This document shows positions 9,226 to 17,568 of a DNA stretch of 64,000 nt, piece by piece. Numbering within the stretch: the stretch's first letter is position 1; each line of letters begins with the position of its first letter. Origin of the DNA: Glaciecola petra (lineage in GTDB: Bacteria > Pseudomonadota > Gammaproteobacteria > Enterobacterales > Alteromonadaceae). Under the pieces are notes generated by a model, which was not told the origin of the DNA, did not search any database, and saw only the letters and a list, made by a program, of their open reading frames with translations. The position numbers and the translations under genes are program-made. The stretch is taken from the NCBI RefSeq assembly GCF_031846345.1, contig NZ_JAVRHX010000005.1, positions 1 through 64,000 of the forward strand, in the 5' to 3' direction.

Positions 9226-10362
9226 CTATATTATTCTCGTTGATAAGGCCCAGCGCGGTGAGGGCGGGGTTATGTCAGAATAACCTAAACGAGCCCACAT
9301 CTGCACTTTTTCATCATTTTCAGCTCCAAGGAGTTTGCGTGCTTCAGCATATTCTTGGGTCATTTCAGGATATTCCTGTAAAGCCTGGCTAAGAGGTTGT
9401 ATCGCTAAGCCCATTTGGCTTGCTACTAGGTTCAGCCTTAGGTAATGTGCGCCTGCTGTTACTTGGTCTAAACGACTATTACCAGTGGTTAATAGCCAAA
9501 TATGAGCTCTGGCGGTCGTCAGTTCTTGCGCTGTTTTCCTTGCGGTTTGCCGACTACGACCTTTGAGGTCACGTAAATCCTTATGTGAAATCAGTCCAAA
9601 TAAATTGAGCCAGTCAAAAAAGACTCCCGTAAGTGATATTCCATCCGGATTAGCAGCTACTTCTTGTTTGCCAATACGCATCAGTTTAGCACTTTCGAGG
9701 TAAGCTGCATCGGTATCTATTTCGCGCTCATAAGCACGCTTTGCAAGGCTGTTTAACTCCAAAACACGATTGGACGTTGTTGTTGTGCCCCAGCGTAAGC
9801 CTTTACAATGCCCTATGGAATTTACCAGGTCGTTGATAAGTGATTGTTCAACGGGTGTCGAATTGTATTTACCGCGAGTAGTTCGGCGCTTTGAAACCGC
9901 TGTAAACAGCGCATTAGGTGAAGTTGAGTTTGGTTTTAGAGATAGATGTGCAACAGGACGATTGTTAAGTCCCGACGTGCTAGTTCCGTCGGGAAACCAC
10001 TCGATAGACAATAATTCTTTGTGGTTTGCAGCTGCCAAGCGTAACAATTCTACAAATGCGCCAAGGCCGATTGTTATCTGCCTTTCAAAAGGGTCTGTAA
10101 TTGGAAGTTTTCTATTAGGGTCTGCATACAAGGTAGCTGACCGTTCCCCATGCAAAGCGACTTGCCATGGCTGGCGATTGTGAGGATTCGGTGCAAGTAA
10201 GGCCCAAGATAGGGCCTGTATAATGGGTGAATTACCCTGACCCGCATCGGTCCACGGCTTAGCTGGGTCGACAAGTCCGCCCGAGCTAGTACACCCTAAC
10301 ATTAACGGTGATGCAATGACTGCCGAGCTACCTAACACCTTTAGAAACTTGCGTCGTTGCAT
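9226..10362 (-). CDS. Acg-type FMN-binding nitroreductase-like protein with Tat leader
   Basis: A 378-residue protein beginning with a twin-arginine leader (RRKFLKVLG) that also contains a lipobox-like LMLGC, so it is probably an exported, possibly lipid-anchored protein. The body has the nitroreductase start motif SWALLAPNPHNRQPWQV (about 48-64) and two nitroreductase-like halves, as in the Acg family found near stress regulators; that family is often degenerate and its enzymatic role is not clear. It begins 14 bases after the histidine kinase stop and therefore looks like the next member of the same operon. Co-transcription with an envelope sensor suggests an envelope redox or stress role. 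Confidence 0.8.
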   Translation of the reverse strand: MQRRKFLKVLGSSAVIASPLMLGCTSSGGLVDPAKPWTDAGQGNSPIIQALSWALLAPNPHNRQPWQVALHGERSATLYADPNRKLPITDPFERQITIGLGAFVELLRLAAANHKELLSIEWFPDGTSTSGLNNRPVAHLSLKPNSTSPNALFTAVSKRRTTRGKYNSTPVEQSLINDLVNSIGHCKGLRWGTTTTSNRVLELNSLAKRAYEREIDTDAAYLESAKLMRIGKQEVAANPDGISLTGVFFDWLNLFGLISHKDLRDLKGRSRQTARKTAQELTTARAHIWLLTTGNSRLDQVTAGAHYLRLNLVASQMGLAIQPLSQALQEYPEMTQEYAEARKLLGAENDEKVQMWARLGYSDITPPSPRWALSTRII

Positions 10363-10376
10363 AAAAATATTCCTAA

Positions 10377-11684
10377 TTAATTCTCTACTGACGGCAAGTT
10401 CACAATAAATTTAGCACCTTTCAACTGCTCGCTTTTTTCTACTGTGATACTGCCTTGATGCCATTGAACGATACGTTTGCATATTGCTAAACCCACGCCA
10501 TGCCCTTTATTTTTGTTAGCTTTGCTTCGAACAAATGGTTTAAACAAATCTACTTTAATATCTTCGGGTATGCCATCACCGTCATCTTCTACAACTAATA
10601 CTAAACTGTTAGGCCTACAACATATTTTGACTAATACTGTTGTTTTACTATGTTGTATGGCGTTTAGTAGCAAGTTGTTAACTAGCATTTTTAAATATGT
10701 GTTGTCGCCAACAGCAAAACAATGGGCAAGTGATGCATCGGCTTCTAACAAAATTGACTTATCGTGTTCAGCAGGTCTTTCTTTTTGTTTATTTTTGATA
10801 ATTTTTTCGGTAAGCGCGAACAAATCGATAGACGTTTTTTCTATCGCTAACATGGATTGATCTAGTCTTGCATAGGCTAAAAGGGTTTCTACTAGTTCGA
10901 CCATATCATCAATATGAGCATTGATACGTTTTTCATATACCCTTCGTTGTGCTGGTTCTTCTTCTTCGCTTAGAGTATCTAGCCCCATACGGATGCGAGC
11001 CAACGGAGTACGGAGATCATGAGATACAGCGGTACTTAATAACTTTACATCTGATACTAAATCTTCAATACGCTGAGCCATATGGTTAAACTCAGATTCT
11101 AAATCGCTTATATATGACACTTTGCCGACTGTAATGCGTTGCGATAATTCGCCTTTCCCAAAAGCTTTGGCAGTTTCACGCAAATTTATCAGACGCGAAA
11201 TCAAGGGCTTTGCCCATAGCAAAAATAGTACGATGAGAAGTAAATAAAAAAGTGATGTGACCCAATAGCGATTGATAAATTTTTTATTGTCCTCGATTGT
11301 GTAAGGAATTTGCAGAATAAGCACATCGCTAGAGTTTGGAATAGCGTAGTGTATATTTAGGTCTGAATCTGACTCGATATTGAGGGATTTTCCTAATCGT
11401 AGATCAGAGAGTAAAGGTGCTGGAAGTGCAAGCGAGTTTATACTATCTATTTGCAGTGAGTAACCATCATTTGCTTGCCAAGCTGTTATAAATGCATTTG
11501 CATTGTTGCTGCTAGATAAAGCAACCGCCATTTTTTTTGTGAGTATCTCGGCATATTCTATTTTATCTTCAGATGGGCTTTGTTTTGGGTCACTATATTG
11601 CTGATAAACAAAATCAAACACCCAGCCAAGACCAATAGTGGCGACAAGCACCACCACAACTAAAGATAGGCTCAGATAGCGCAC
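10377..11684 (-). CDS. Sensor histidine kinase, RstB-like
   Basis: A 435-residue inner-membrane kinase: transmembrane helix at about 5-28, periplasmic sensor of ~110 residues, second helix at about 140-160, HAMP linker (160-215), HisKA with SHDLRTPLAR carrying His222, and an ATPase domain with N box (NNLLLNAIQHS, Asn341), G1 (DDGDGIP) and G2 (GHGVGLAICK). The stop of the response regulator gene abuts its ATG (11684/11685), so the two are translationally linked. Small periplasmic domain and gene order (outer-membrane protein, DUF3019, regulator, kinase) resemble RstA/RstB-like systems of Alteromonadales. Signal unknown. Confidence 0.9.
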   Translation of the reverse strand: MRYLSLSLVVVVLVATIGLGWVFDFVYQQYSDPKQSPSEDKIEYAEILTKKMAVALSSSNNANAFITAWQANDGYSLQIDSINSLALPAPLLSDLRLGKSLNIESDSDLNIHYAIPNSSDVLILQIPYTIEDNKKFINRYWVTSLFYLLLIVLFLLWAKPLISRLINLRETAKAFGKGELSQRITVGKVSYISDLESEFNHMAQRIEDLVSDVKLLSTAVSHDLRTPLARIRMGLDTLSEEEEPAQRRVYEKRINAHIDDMVELVETLLAYARLDQSMLAIEKTSIDLFALTEKIIKNKQKERPAEHDKSILLEADASLAHCFAVGDNTYLKMLVNNLLLNAIQHSKTTVLVKICCRPNSLVLVVEDDGDGIPEDIKVDLFKPFVRSKANKNKGHGVGLAICKRIVQWHQGSITVEKSEQLKGAKFIVNLPSVEN

Positions 11685-12407
11685 TTACCATCCATCCTTA
11701 GTAAATAAATAGCCTTTTCCCCACACTGTTTTGATTAAAAACGGTTCGTTGGGATCGTCGCCAAGTTTCTTCCTAATCCTAGACACTCTTAAATCAATCG
11801 AGCGATCAAAGCCATCGTAGTCAAAGCCTCGCAAGTGACTGATCATGTCTTTCCGAAGCACAAGTTCACCAGCACGTTCGGCTAAAAAGCATAGGACTTC
11901 AAACTCTGCGGTAGAAAGCAAAATTGCTTCACCACGCAACACTACGGTCATATTTTGTTTATCGATGACCAATGAATTTAATACTATTTTTTTTGTATGC
12001 TTGTTTTGTGTTTGTGGCGAGCTGGATATTGTTTGGCTTCTTCTTATTTGTCCTCGAATTCTCGCAAGTAGTGCTCTTGCTCTAACGGGTTTTGTAACGT
12101 AATCGTCAGCCCCTACTTCTAAACCTAAAACCTCATCAATCTCTTCATCGCGCGCGGTAAGCATGATAATTGGACCATTATAAAGTGGTCGTATTTGTCG
12201 ACATACGTCTAAACCATCAATGTCGGGCAACATGCCGTCGAGTAGAATAAGGTCCGGTGGTGAATTAGCTATTCTAGCTATAGCGTCAATACCGGAACTT
12301 GTTACTTCAACAACAAAACCCTTGGTGCTCAAATATTCATTTGTCCAAAGGGCTAGTTCGTCGTCGTCTTCTACTAATAAGATTTTCATATCATTGGTTT
12401 CAATCAT
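11685..12407 (-). CDS. OmpR-family response regulator, RstA-like
   Basis: A 240-residue regulator. Receiver domain: acidic pocket VEDDDE, phospho-acceptor Asp57 in LILLDGMLP, conserved Thr in MLTARD and Lys106 in YVTKP. The C-terminal winged helix spans about 140-238 (FEVLCFLAERAGELVLRKDM, then SRIRKKLGDD and VWGKGYLF). The ATG at 12407 lies three bases after the DUF3019 stop; an internal ATG at 12389 would remove six residues and is equally compatible with the fold. It probably controls its own operon (MipA, DUF3019, kinase, nitroreductase-like). Confidence 0.92.
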   Translation of the reverse strand: MIETNDMKILLVEDDDELALWTNEYLSTKGFVVEVTSSGIDAIARIANSPPDLILLDGMLPDIDGLDVCRQIRPLYNGPIIMLTARDEEIDEVLGLEVGADDYVTKPVRARALLARIRGQIRRSQTISSSPQTQNKHTKKIVLNSLVIDKQNMTVVLRGEAILLSTAEFEVLCFLAERAGELVLRKDMISHLRGFDYDGFDRSIDLRVSRIRKKLGDDPNEPFLIKTVWGKGYLFTKDGW

Positions 12408-12410
12408 TAT

Positions 12411-12833
12411 CTAAAACACTCGCCATGAAACTGAAGATCGCTTGCGTTTATATACCCAAGCCATTTTTAATTCAACTTGTGCTAATTCATCTTGCTCATT
12501 TTTGAGGTAAAAAAGCGTGTTTTCATTGCTTGAAAACTCGGTGGTAAACCTGCCATTTTGAGCATCGTACCAACAACGTAAAGGTTCATTTTTAGTTGAA
12601 GCGTACAAACAATAATTGCCAGTTGTCTCCATTGCCCATTTTATCTCAAGGTCAACATAGCAAGTTTGACCTTCGCGCATAGCTACACATTTTTGTGGCT
12701 GAATTGTTAAAACGCTTTGTTTTTGTTTGCTTTCATCTGCGCTAGCAACAAAGCTAAACATTGAAAGAAAAGCCGCTAAGGTATATTTTATTAGATAATT
12801 ATGATTTATTTTATTTAGGCGAATGTTTGTCAT
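12411..12833 (-). CDS. DUF3019 family exported protein
   Basis: A 140-residue protein with a signal peptide ending near SFVASA. The mature part (~110 residues) has the DUF3019 pattern: LTIQPQKCVA, then QTCYVDLEIKW, NYCLYAS and LRCWYD, i.e. four spaced cysteines likely forming two disulfides in an all-beta Ig-like fold, and a positively charged C-terminus. The family function is unknown; it is found next to RstA/RstB-like systems, so a periplasmic partner of the sensor is a fair guess. I chose the second ATG (12833) because AGGGGG ends five bases upstream of it. It starts ten bases after the MipA stop. Confidence 0.8.
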   Translation of the reverse strand: MTNIRLNKINHNYLIKYTLAAFLSMFSFVASADESKQKQSVLTIQPQKCVAMREGQTCYVDLEIKWAMETTGNYCLYASTKNEPLRCWYDAQNGRFTTEFSSNENTLFYLKNEQDELAQVELKMAWVYKRKRSSVSWRVF

Positions 12834-12842
12834 CATTGCCCC

Positions 12843-13730
12843 CTAAAATACGTAAGTCAACGACAAACCAGCGGTTAAAATCGAAGAGCCTTCTGCAGAC
12901 AAAGGGCTATCGCTGATTCCACTGGGACGTTGAACGCCAGAGAAGAATCCTCCAAACACAATGTTTTCAGATACGGGATATTCAAATCCAACTTCTCCAA
13001 CTATCAGCACACCGCCATCTGCGGTATATGGGTCGTAGGGTGCATTATTGTCATTAAACAATTGTTTTATTTGAGCCGATTCGCTTTCTGAGATCCCATA
13101 GTAGTAGTCTGCAATTTCGTCACTTTGATAAAAAGCACCTACAGTCGCATAGACATTCCAGTTTTTAATTTGCCATGTTCTGCGCAACGAGGCTGAGGCA
13201 CTAAAGCCTTTTATTTCATCTTGTAAGCTAATTGGACTGGCAATAAATTGTATTAAGTAGTCTGAAAAGTAGCCGGTGGCTCTTGCGCCGACGCGAGAGT
13301 TGCTGTCTTTTTCAATTATTAAACTATCGGTGTTTGAGTTAAAAAAATATTCGCCGCCCTGAAATGCTTCAACTACGTATAAATCGAGTGCCCAATGTTC
13401 AGTATTATAAAAATTGTATCCAACGGCTACACCAGAAAACAAACCATTAATATTTTCTTGACTACGACCCGGGCTTTCGACAAAAAAGCCGTTCCAGCGA
13501 GCTTGCAGTTCAATATCAAATTCTAAAAAAATATCGGTATCATCTATCCTTTCAAAACTGTCACCTATTAAATTAGTCTCTGAAACGCCCGCAATTGCAC
13601 TTACTGCAAAAAATGAATCAAAGCCATGTGACTGATTGTTTTCTCGATCATTTTCAGCATGCGCATACGTGCTATTAAAGCATGCAAAAATAGTGGCGGT
13701 TATTAATGGTAGAAGGGTTATTTTTTTCAT
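12843..13730 (-). CDS. MipA/OmpV family outer membrane protein
   Basis: About 295 residues, with a signal peptide (MKKITLLPLITATIFACFNS, cleavage after YAHA) followed by an all-beta barrel pattern of alternating residues and ending in a terminal strand LSLTYVF, the classic C-terminal aromatic signature for outer-membrane insertion. Overall pattern matches MipA/OmpV. The start at 13730 gives a normal signal peptide and has GAG about nine bases upstream; an in-frame ATG at 13754 would add eight residues. First gene of the leftward operon MipA, DUF3019, regulator, kinase, nitroreductase-like. Confidence 0.8.
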   Translation of the reverse strand: MKKITLLPLITATIFACFNSTYAHAENDRENNQSHGFDSFFAVSAIAGVSETNLIGDSFERIDDTDIFLEFDIELQARWNGFFVESPGRSQENINGLFSGVAVGYNFYNTEHWALDLYVVEAFQGGEYFFNSNTDSLIIEKDSNSRVGARATGYFSDYLIQFIASPISLQDEIKGFSASASLRRTWQIKNWNVYATVGAFYQSDEIADYYYGISESESAQIKQLFNDNNAPYDPYTADGGVLIVGEVGFEYPVSENIVFGGFFSGVQRPSGISDSPLSAEGSSILTAGLSLTYVF

Positions 13731-13958
13731 CGTTGTACTCAAGTTATTAATCATGCCTAAAGCATATAGGTATTCGAATAGGCGAGTAGTAACGAGTATT
13801 GTCTATCTGTATCAAGTTGTATCAATGTATATTGCATTTACGCTAGTCCGTTTACGCTAGGGCGAGTAAGCTAACATGAAGGCGTCAGCCTTTGTTTGTA
13901 TAAACGAGCAAGTTTTTTGGAATAGCTGAGAGAAGGGCTAGTATGTAATGTTAATTCA

Positions 13959-14678
13959 TCAACTCAATTTCTGACGCCACTTTCCATCTTTAAAAGCATC
14001 TAAGATTTTCTTCACCTGTTCTTCAGAAATATTTTCCAAGCATTTATCATTCTGAAAAAAATCATTCATTCCATCAATTTTTTGGATTTCCTCAGGTTCA
14101 GCATCAAGTTTTCCCATTGTCCAGTCTTCAAATATTTTATTAGGTGAACGAACGGCCAATACTTTAGCGACCTTAGTATGGCGAGTATCTTTTGATATTT
14201 TCTTATACAGAACATTTACTTTATTCAATGGCCCTTCAAGAATCTGCATAAATGAACCCCCAACATAAAGAAGCATGCCTGATACGCCGAGCTTTTGATT
14301 ATTTCGTCTAGATATTGTAAGAATTTCATCAAGTGAAGTGTCAGTCATCTCATCTGTTGCAGCACTTACATAAACTAACAATATATTGTCATTTTCTGGC
14401 AATAAATCGCTAACTTGGTAAGGTTCTAATGGAAAAGCTTTGAATTGAAGAATATTTTTTTCAACCAACGGGAGTGCTTCAAGGGCCGCATATGCCACTT
14501 TTACCGAAGCTACTTCTAACATAAGTACAGTGCCAGGTTGATCTCCTCTAGACCAGAATGCTCTTATAATGCCTTTGTTGTGCAACTTCACTATGGATGA
14601 GTGGTTTAGTGAGAGATACTTTTCATACTCATTTGGTTTTGCTTCGTCAGTAAACCGGGCAATAGCTAGCACTTGCAT
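13959..14678 (-). CDS. BLUF photoreceptor with N-terminal ABM/muconolactone-isomerase-like domain
   Basis: A 239-residue protein with two domains. Residues 1-87 look like a small ferredoxin-fold dimeric alpha-beta barrel of the muconolactone isomerase/YciI type (strand MQVLAIARF, helix, IIRAFWSR, GTVLMLEV, ALEALPLVEKNILQFKAFPL). Residues about 97-190 are a BLUF blue-light FAD domain: Tyr103 in LVYVSAA, Asn126/Asn127 in SRRNNQKLGVSG, Gln145 in FMQILEGP, and EDWTMG near 184-189. The residues needed for the photocycle (Tyr, Asn, Gln) are all present. A helical tail of ~50 residues follows. Short-BLUF proteins normally carry no such N-terminal domain. No obvious effector domain, so signalling is probably by protein contact. 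It reads toward the MipA operon, 228 bases away. Confidence 0.85.
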   Translation of the reverse strand: MQVLAIARFTDEAKPNEYEKYLSLNHSSIVKLHNKGIIRAFWSRGDQPGTVLMLEVASVKVAYAALEALPLVEKNILQFKAFPLEPYQVSDLLPENDNILLVYVSAATDEMTDTSLDEILTISRRNNQKLGVSGMLLYVGGSFMQILEGPLNKVNVLYKKISKDTRHTKVAKVLAVRSPNKIFEDWTMGKLDAEPEEIQKIDGMNDFFQNDKCLENISEEQVKKILDAFKDGKWRQKLS

Positions 14679-14980
14679 AATATACCTTTATTTATTGGGA
14701 AGTAGGTTGATAAATAAGCTTGATTATTACTCGAAATATAAAATTTAATTTTGTCTTAAGCAAGCGTTAAAGGGAATTTTATAAACCGACTCCAAAGTCG
14801 GGGCGTGTATCCGACTATTGATATGTGCTAGTTTTGTTAAATACTTCTACAGATTAGTAATACCGCACCATATGGACAAGTAGTTAGTTTTACAATGACA
14901 CAACTACAATCCAACAATCCTTTATTTTTTGGAATTATTCCCACGCGAAATATATATGGCTTTATAAGTATTGGTCAGTA
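14679..14980. other. Intergenic region upstream of the BLUF gene
   Basis: About 300 AT-rich bases without a gene. It contains a small perfect hairpin (CCGACT, four-base loop, AGTCGG, 14786-14801) with no following T-run, and at about 14870-14884 a CATATGGACAAGTAG sequence that resembles stretches near 16780 and 17699. It is the probable promoter region of the BLUF gene and the left margin of the accessory island. Confidence 0.35.
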
Positions 14981-15485
14981 TTATTTATCTGAGCTGAGAC
15001 GAATGTCTGCTACCGTCATAAATAATTTATTGTCTTGGTCTAAAAATGCAGAAAATCCATATTTTTCGTAAAACGCCAATGCGCTGCGCTTTGCATCGAC
15101 GATAACCAACGGAAATCCAACTTTATTACTAGCACTTAATAATCTTTTAAGTGCATCTACAAGGAGCCACTCACCCAATCCTTTGCCTTGGTATTTAATA
15201 TCTACAGCCATACGAGCTACTAAGCCTGCAGTTTGCGCTGATTGATGTTTTTTTGCAGTTTCGGAGGTAATCCATACAGAGTTAACGTTGACATTGTTAA
15301 CGTATAAAACCCTATGATTGTGGATCCCTTATTTATCTTGTTGGTATCAATAAGCACATAAGTTCTAGAACTATCTTTCGCACCTTGTTGGCTCGCTATT
15401 GATTTAATATAGTTGTTAAGAGCCTTTTCACCACAATCGAAATTTTTCTGTTATGAACACGCTTATCTAATAATATCGTGTGCAT
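14981..15485 (-). pseudogene. Frameshifted GNAT toxin, TacT-like
   Basis: Read leftward from ATG 15485, the frame starts MHTILLDKRVHNRK and is then interrupted. Shifting frame restores NFDCGEKALNNYIKS and IIGFYTL, typical of TacT/AtaT-type GNAT toxins that acetylate aminoacyl-tRNA; a second shift near 15255 restores GLVARMAVDIKYQGKGLGEW with the acetyl-CoA-binding GKGLG and FYEKYGF. Both shifts are explained by one missing A in short A runs (about 15445-15450 and 15251-15256). The downstream part is still open from 15211 to 14981. Either a decayed toxin or homopolymer sequencing errors; loss of the partner's start favours decay. Confidence 0.75.
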
Positions 15486-15487
15486 AT

Positions 15488-15745
15488 TCAATCATTATGT
15501 TTCTTAAACGCTTGCGCTAGACGCTTATTAGCACTTGCGGGCTTATCTAGTTCCGTTATTAACTTCTTTGTATCTCGAGCGGTAAGTTCAATACGCTGCT
15601 CTTGCTCAATAAGGCGCTTAGCTTTTTCTAACGCTGCACTAAGCACAAACGAATTGATACTCGACATACCTGAAATTGCAGCGGCTTGAGTAAGCAGTGC
15701 TTGCGTATCGTTGTCTACACGCGCAGTAATACGTGGTGCTGGACT
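15488..15745 (-). pseudogene. 5'-truncated DUF1778 antitoxin, TacA-like
   Basis: On the reverse strand codons for APRITARVDNDTQALLTQAA lead into GMSSINSFVLSAALEKAKRL and end with FKKHND and a TGA at 15488-15490, three bases before the TacT-like start. This is the ribbon-helix-helix DUF1778 antitoxin of TacA/TacT-type modules. The usual handful of residues before APRITARVD, including the start codon, is missing: upstream codons continue open but no ATG, GTG or TTG is in frame nearby. I read this as a beheaded antitoxin, with the break at about 15740. Confidence 0.7.
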
Positions 15746-15761
15746 ATATAAAAATTCCGAT

Positions 15762-16100
15762 ATGGACCAAATTACAGCCCTTGCAATGTCGTCAATATCA
15801 GCTCTTAGAGTAAAAAAGATTGATCTGTATGATGGAAAGCCAGGTTTACCACTGCCAGAAATTGTATATACAGATAAAATAATACACGCGATCCCTGTTT
15901 TTAAATATTATGATGTAGACGTATTAATGGAACGCGATCCAAATAATATATTCAAACGACATAAAGTAGTTGGTATCTTGCATTCCACTAGACGTAATGA
16001 GGAAACAAAACTGAATATACGAGGGACGCGAACTTTTTCTCGAAATAAGGCGATTTCTTTATGTATGGAGCAAGCTTGCGAAGATTTGTTTGAATACTAA
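15762..16100 (+). CDS. Hypothetical protein
   Basis: A 112-residue frame starting at ATG 15762 (MDQITALAMSSISALRVKK). The frame is open back to 15711, but that extension runs antisense over the truncated antitoxin and is unlikely to be genuine. The protein is soluble, basic and mixed alpha/beta, with a terminal acidic helix (LCMEQACEDLFEY). I do not recognise the family. There is no clear ribosome site, and it begins right at the antitoxin breakpoint, so it may be the C-terminal remnant of a longer gene. It is followed 32 bases later by a lipoprotein gene in the same direction. Confidence 0.45.
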   Translation: MDQITALAMSSISALRVKKIDLYDGKPGLPLPEIVYTDKIIHAIPVFKYYDVDVLMERDPNNIFKRHKVVGILHSTRRNEETKLNIRGTRTFSRNKAISLCMEQACEDLFEY

Positions 16101-16132
16101 ATAGTAACTAAATTGAAATCGGGAACATATTT

Positions 16133-16681
16133 ATGAATTTTGCAAACACCACCTTTAAGCGATTAATAAAAATCTTAGTATCATGCTCGATTTTATTATT
16201 TATAACTAATTGCGCAAAAAACGACTCAAACACTATTACGGTAGGTATGGACGAATGGGTATTGTTTCAAGAAAGAAATCCCGAGTCAGGCTCATTAGTT
16301 CGATTTGCTGGGTTGAAAATTAGTAGTAACCCTCTTATTGAAACTGACGAATATTCTCAAGAATGGAAAGTTATTAACACTACGTCACAACAAATCATGA
16401 TTGACCAAGACGTTATCAGTGAATATGACATATCTTTATCGCTAAATAGTAAAGAGCATTTAGGAATTGGTTATGGTGATTTTACCTTATTATTATTTCG
16501 AAAAGGAGAGGAAACCTGGACTTTTTCAGAATACACTAATATCCAAAATAGACATGTGCAAGCTTGTTTCACCAAAAGTGAGTTCATTCATACTTTTAAA
16601 ATAAATAGTTGTGAATGGATAGTGTTACCCATGATAGAAGATGTTCCAAATGAATTGCGCATTTTTCAATATAGGGGCTGA
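16133..16681 (+). CDS. Putative lipoprotein, unknown function
   Basis: A 182-residue protein with a basic N-terminus, a hydrophobic stretch (LIKILVSCSILLFI) and a TNC lipobox-like end (Cys27), then a beta-rich, acidic mature domain without motifs known to me. ATG 16133 gives a normal leader; no strong ribosome site is visible upstream. It sits in the AT-rich accessory stretch between a decayed and an intact toxin-antitoxin pair. Function not assigned. Confidence 0.6.
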   Translation: MNFANTTFKRLIKILVSCSILLFITNCAKNDSNTITVGMDEWVLFQERNPESGSLVRFAGLKISSNPLIETDEYSQEWKVINTTSQQIMIDQDVISEYDISLSLNSKEHLGIGYGDFTLLLFRKGEETWTFSEYTNIQNRHVQACFTKSEFIHTFKINSCEWIVLPMIEDVPNELRIFQYRG

Positions 16682-16901
16682 ATAACATGGTGCGTGAGGG
16701 ATTATAGAGTAATAACTTTGTAATTTAGCGATCAAATAAAAGGTTTAGCTTGACTCAACGTTGGATCATAGATACGTCCATTCATATGGACTAATAGCTT
16801 GTTTATCGCTCTAGGCTAGCAATATCAGGCTTTTAGCTTAAGGGACAATGCCATTACATACAGATACGTCCCAAACTGCCTATGAAATCATTTTTACATT
16901 C

Positions 16902-17288
16902 TCAGTCGTTGGCATTAATTACTTTAACACTATACTTTGGGATTTCATTGTCGTTTGTCATCAATATAAGCCCTTCAGCCTGCGCTTGTGCAACTAACAT
17001 TCTGTCAAATGGGTCTTTATGATGCAATTCAAGCTCTCCAGCTTGTTCGGCATGATATGAACTAATAGGTAAGTGTTTAAACCCTTCCTCTGTAATAATT
17101 GAATCGAAATCATCAGGAGCTTCTAGCAGCCCTTTTTTCTTTTTGATCGCGATTTCCCATATAGAGGCAGCACTAACAAAAATGTCATTATCTTGATTAG
17201 AAATAGTTTCAATTGAGTTCTTGCCCAATTGCTGGTTGCCGTTTAACCACCATAGAAGTGCATGAGTATCGAGGAGAACTCTTTTCAT
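16902..17288 (-). CDS. vapC: PIN-domain toxin, VapC-type
   Basis: A 128-residue PIN ribonuclease. The acidic metal-binding residues are recognisable: Asp7 in LLDTHALLWW, Glu45 in SIWEIAIKK, Asp92/Asp95 in KDPFDRMLVAQA, and Asp113 near the C-terminus. This variety, with LLDTHALLWWL at the start, pairs with Phd/YefM-type antitoxins and cleaves RNA. Its ATG overlaps the antitoxin stop by one base (TAATG at 17286-17290), so it is translationally coupled. All catalytic residues appear intact. Confidence 0.9.
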   Translation of the reverse strand: MKRVLLDTHALLWWLNGNQQLGKNSIETISNQDNDIFVSAASIWEIAIKKKKGLLEAPDDFDSIITEEGFKHLPISSYHAEQAGELELHHKDPFDRMLVAQAQAEGLILMTNDNEIPKYSVKVINAND

Positions 17289-17533
17289 TATAAACCGAAC
17301 TCTTTTGCTATATCATCGGAAACTTCTTTAGCATCAAAATTATCAGCTAAGTTTATTTTCCCTTTAAATTGCCCAAACACTCTCTTTTTTGACGGTTTGC
17401 AGGGAACCAACCTAACAGCAGGTTTTCCTGATTTTGCAATGATAACTTCTTCACCATTTAGTGCCGATTCCACCAATTGAGAAAGTTTACTTTTTGCCTC
17501 GTGCATATTTGCTTGCATGACTTTTATTTCCAT
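17288..17533 (-). CDS. Phd/YefM-family antitoxin
   Basis: An 81-residue antitoxin: the N-terminal HEAKSKLSQLVESALNGEEV and IIAKSGKPAVRLVP are the classic Phd/YefM DNA-binding fold, and the acidic C-terminal tail (KGKINLADNFDAKEVSDDI) should wrap the PIN toxin. ATG 17533 is used here; a second ATG five codons in (MQANMHEAK) is also possible. A perfect palindrome lies six bases upstream, expected for autorepression by the complex. Confidence 0.9.
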   Translation of the reverse strand: MEIKVMQANMHEAKSKLSQLVESALNGEEVIIAKSGKPAVRLVPCKPSKKRVFGQFKGKINLADNFDAKEVSDDIAKEFGL

Positions 17534-17538
17534 AGCTA

Positions 17539-17568
17539 AGTTTAGCTAAACTATATTATACAGTTTAG
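17539..17568 (-). promoter_or_regulatory. Operator/promoter of the Phd-VapC operon
   Basis: A perfect 14-bp palindrome AGTTTAGCTAAACT spans 17539-17552, and an extra half-site AGTTTAG is at 17562-17568. Between them the reverse strand has a TATAAT at 17560-17555, a perfect -10 box. Binding of antitoxin to the palindrome would block initiation. The -35 element is weak. Confidence 0.6.

Noticed and set aside
9770..10183. 137-codon forward frame opposite the nitroreductase-like gene
   Set aside because: Antisense shadow: no motif, no ribosome site, and the reverse frame has Tat leader and nitroreductase motifs.
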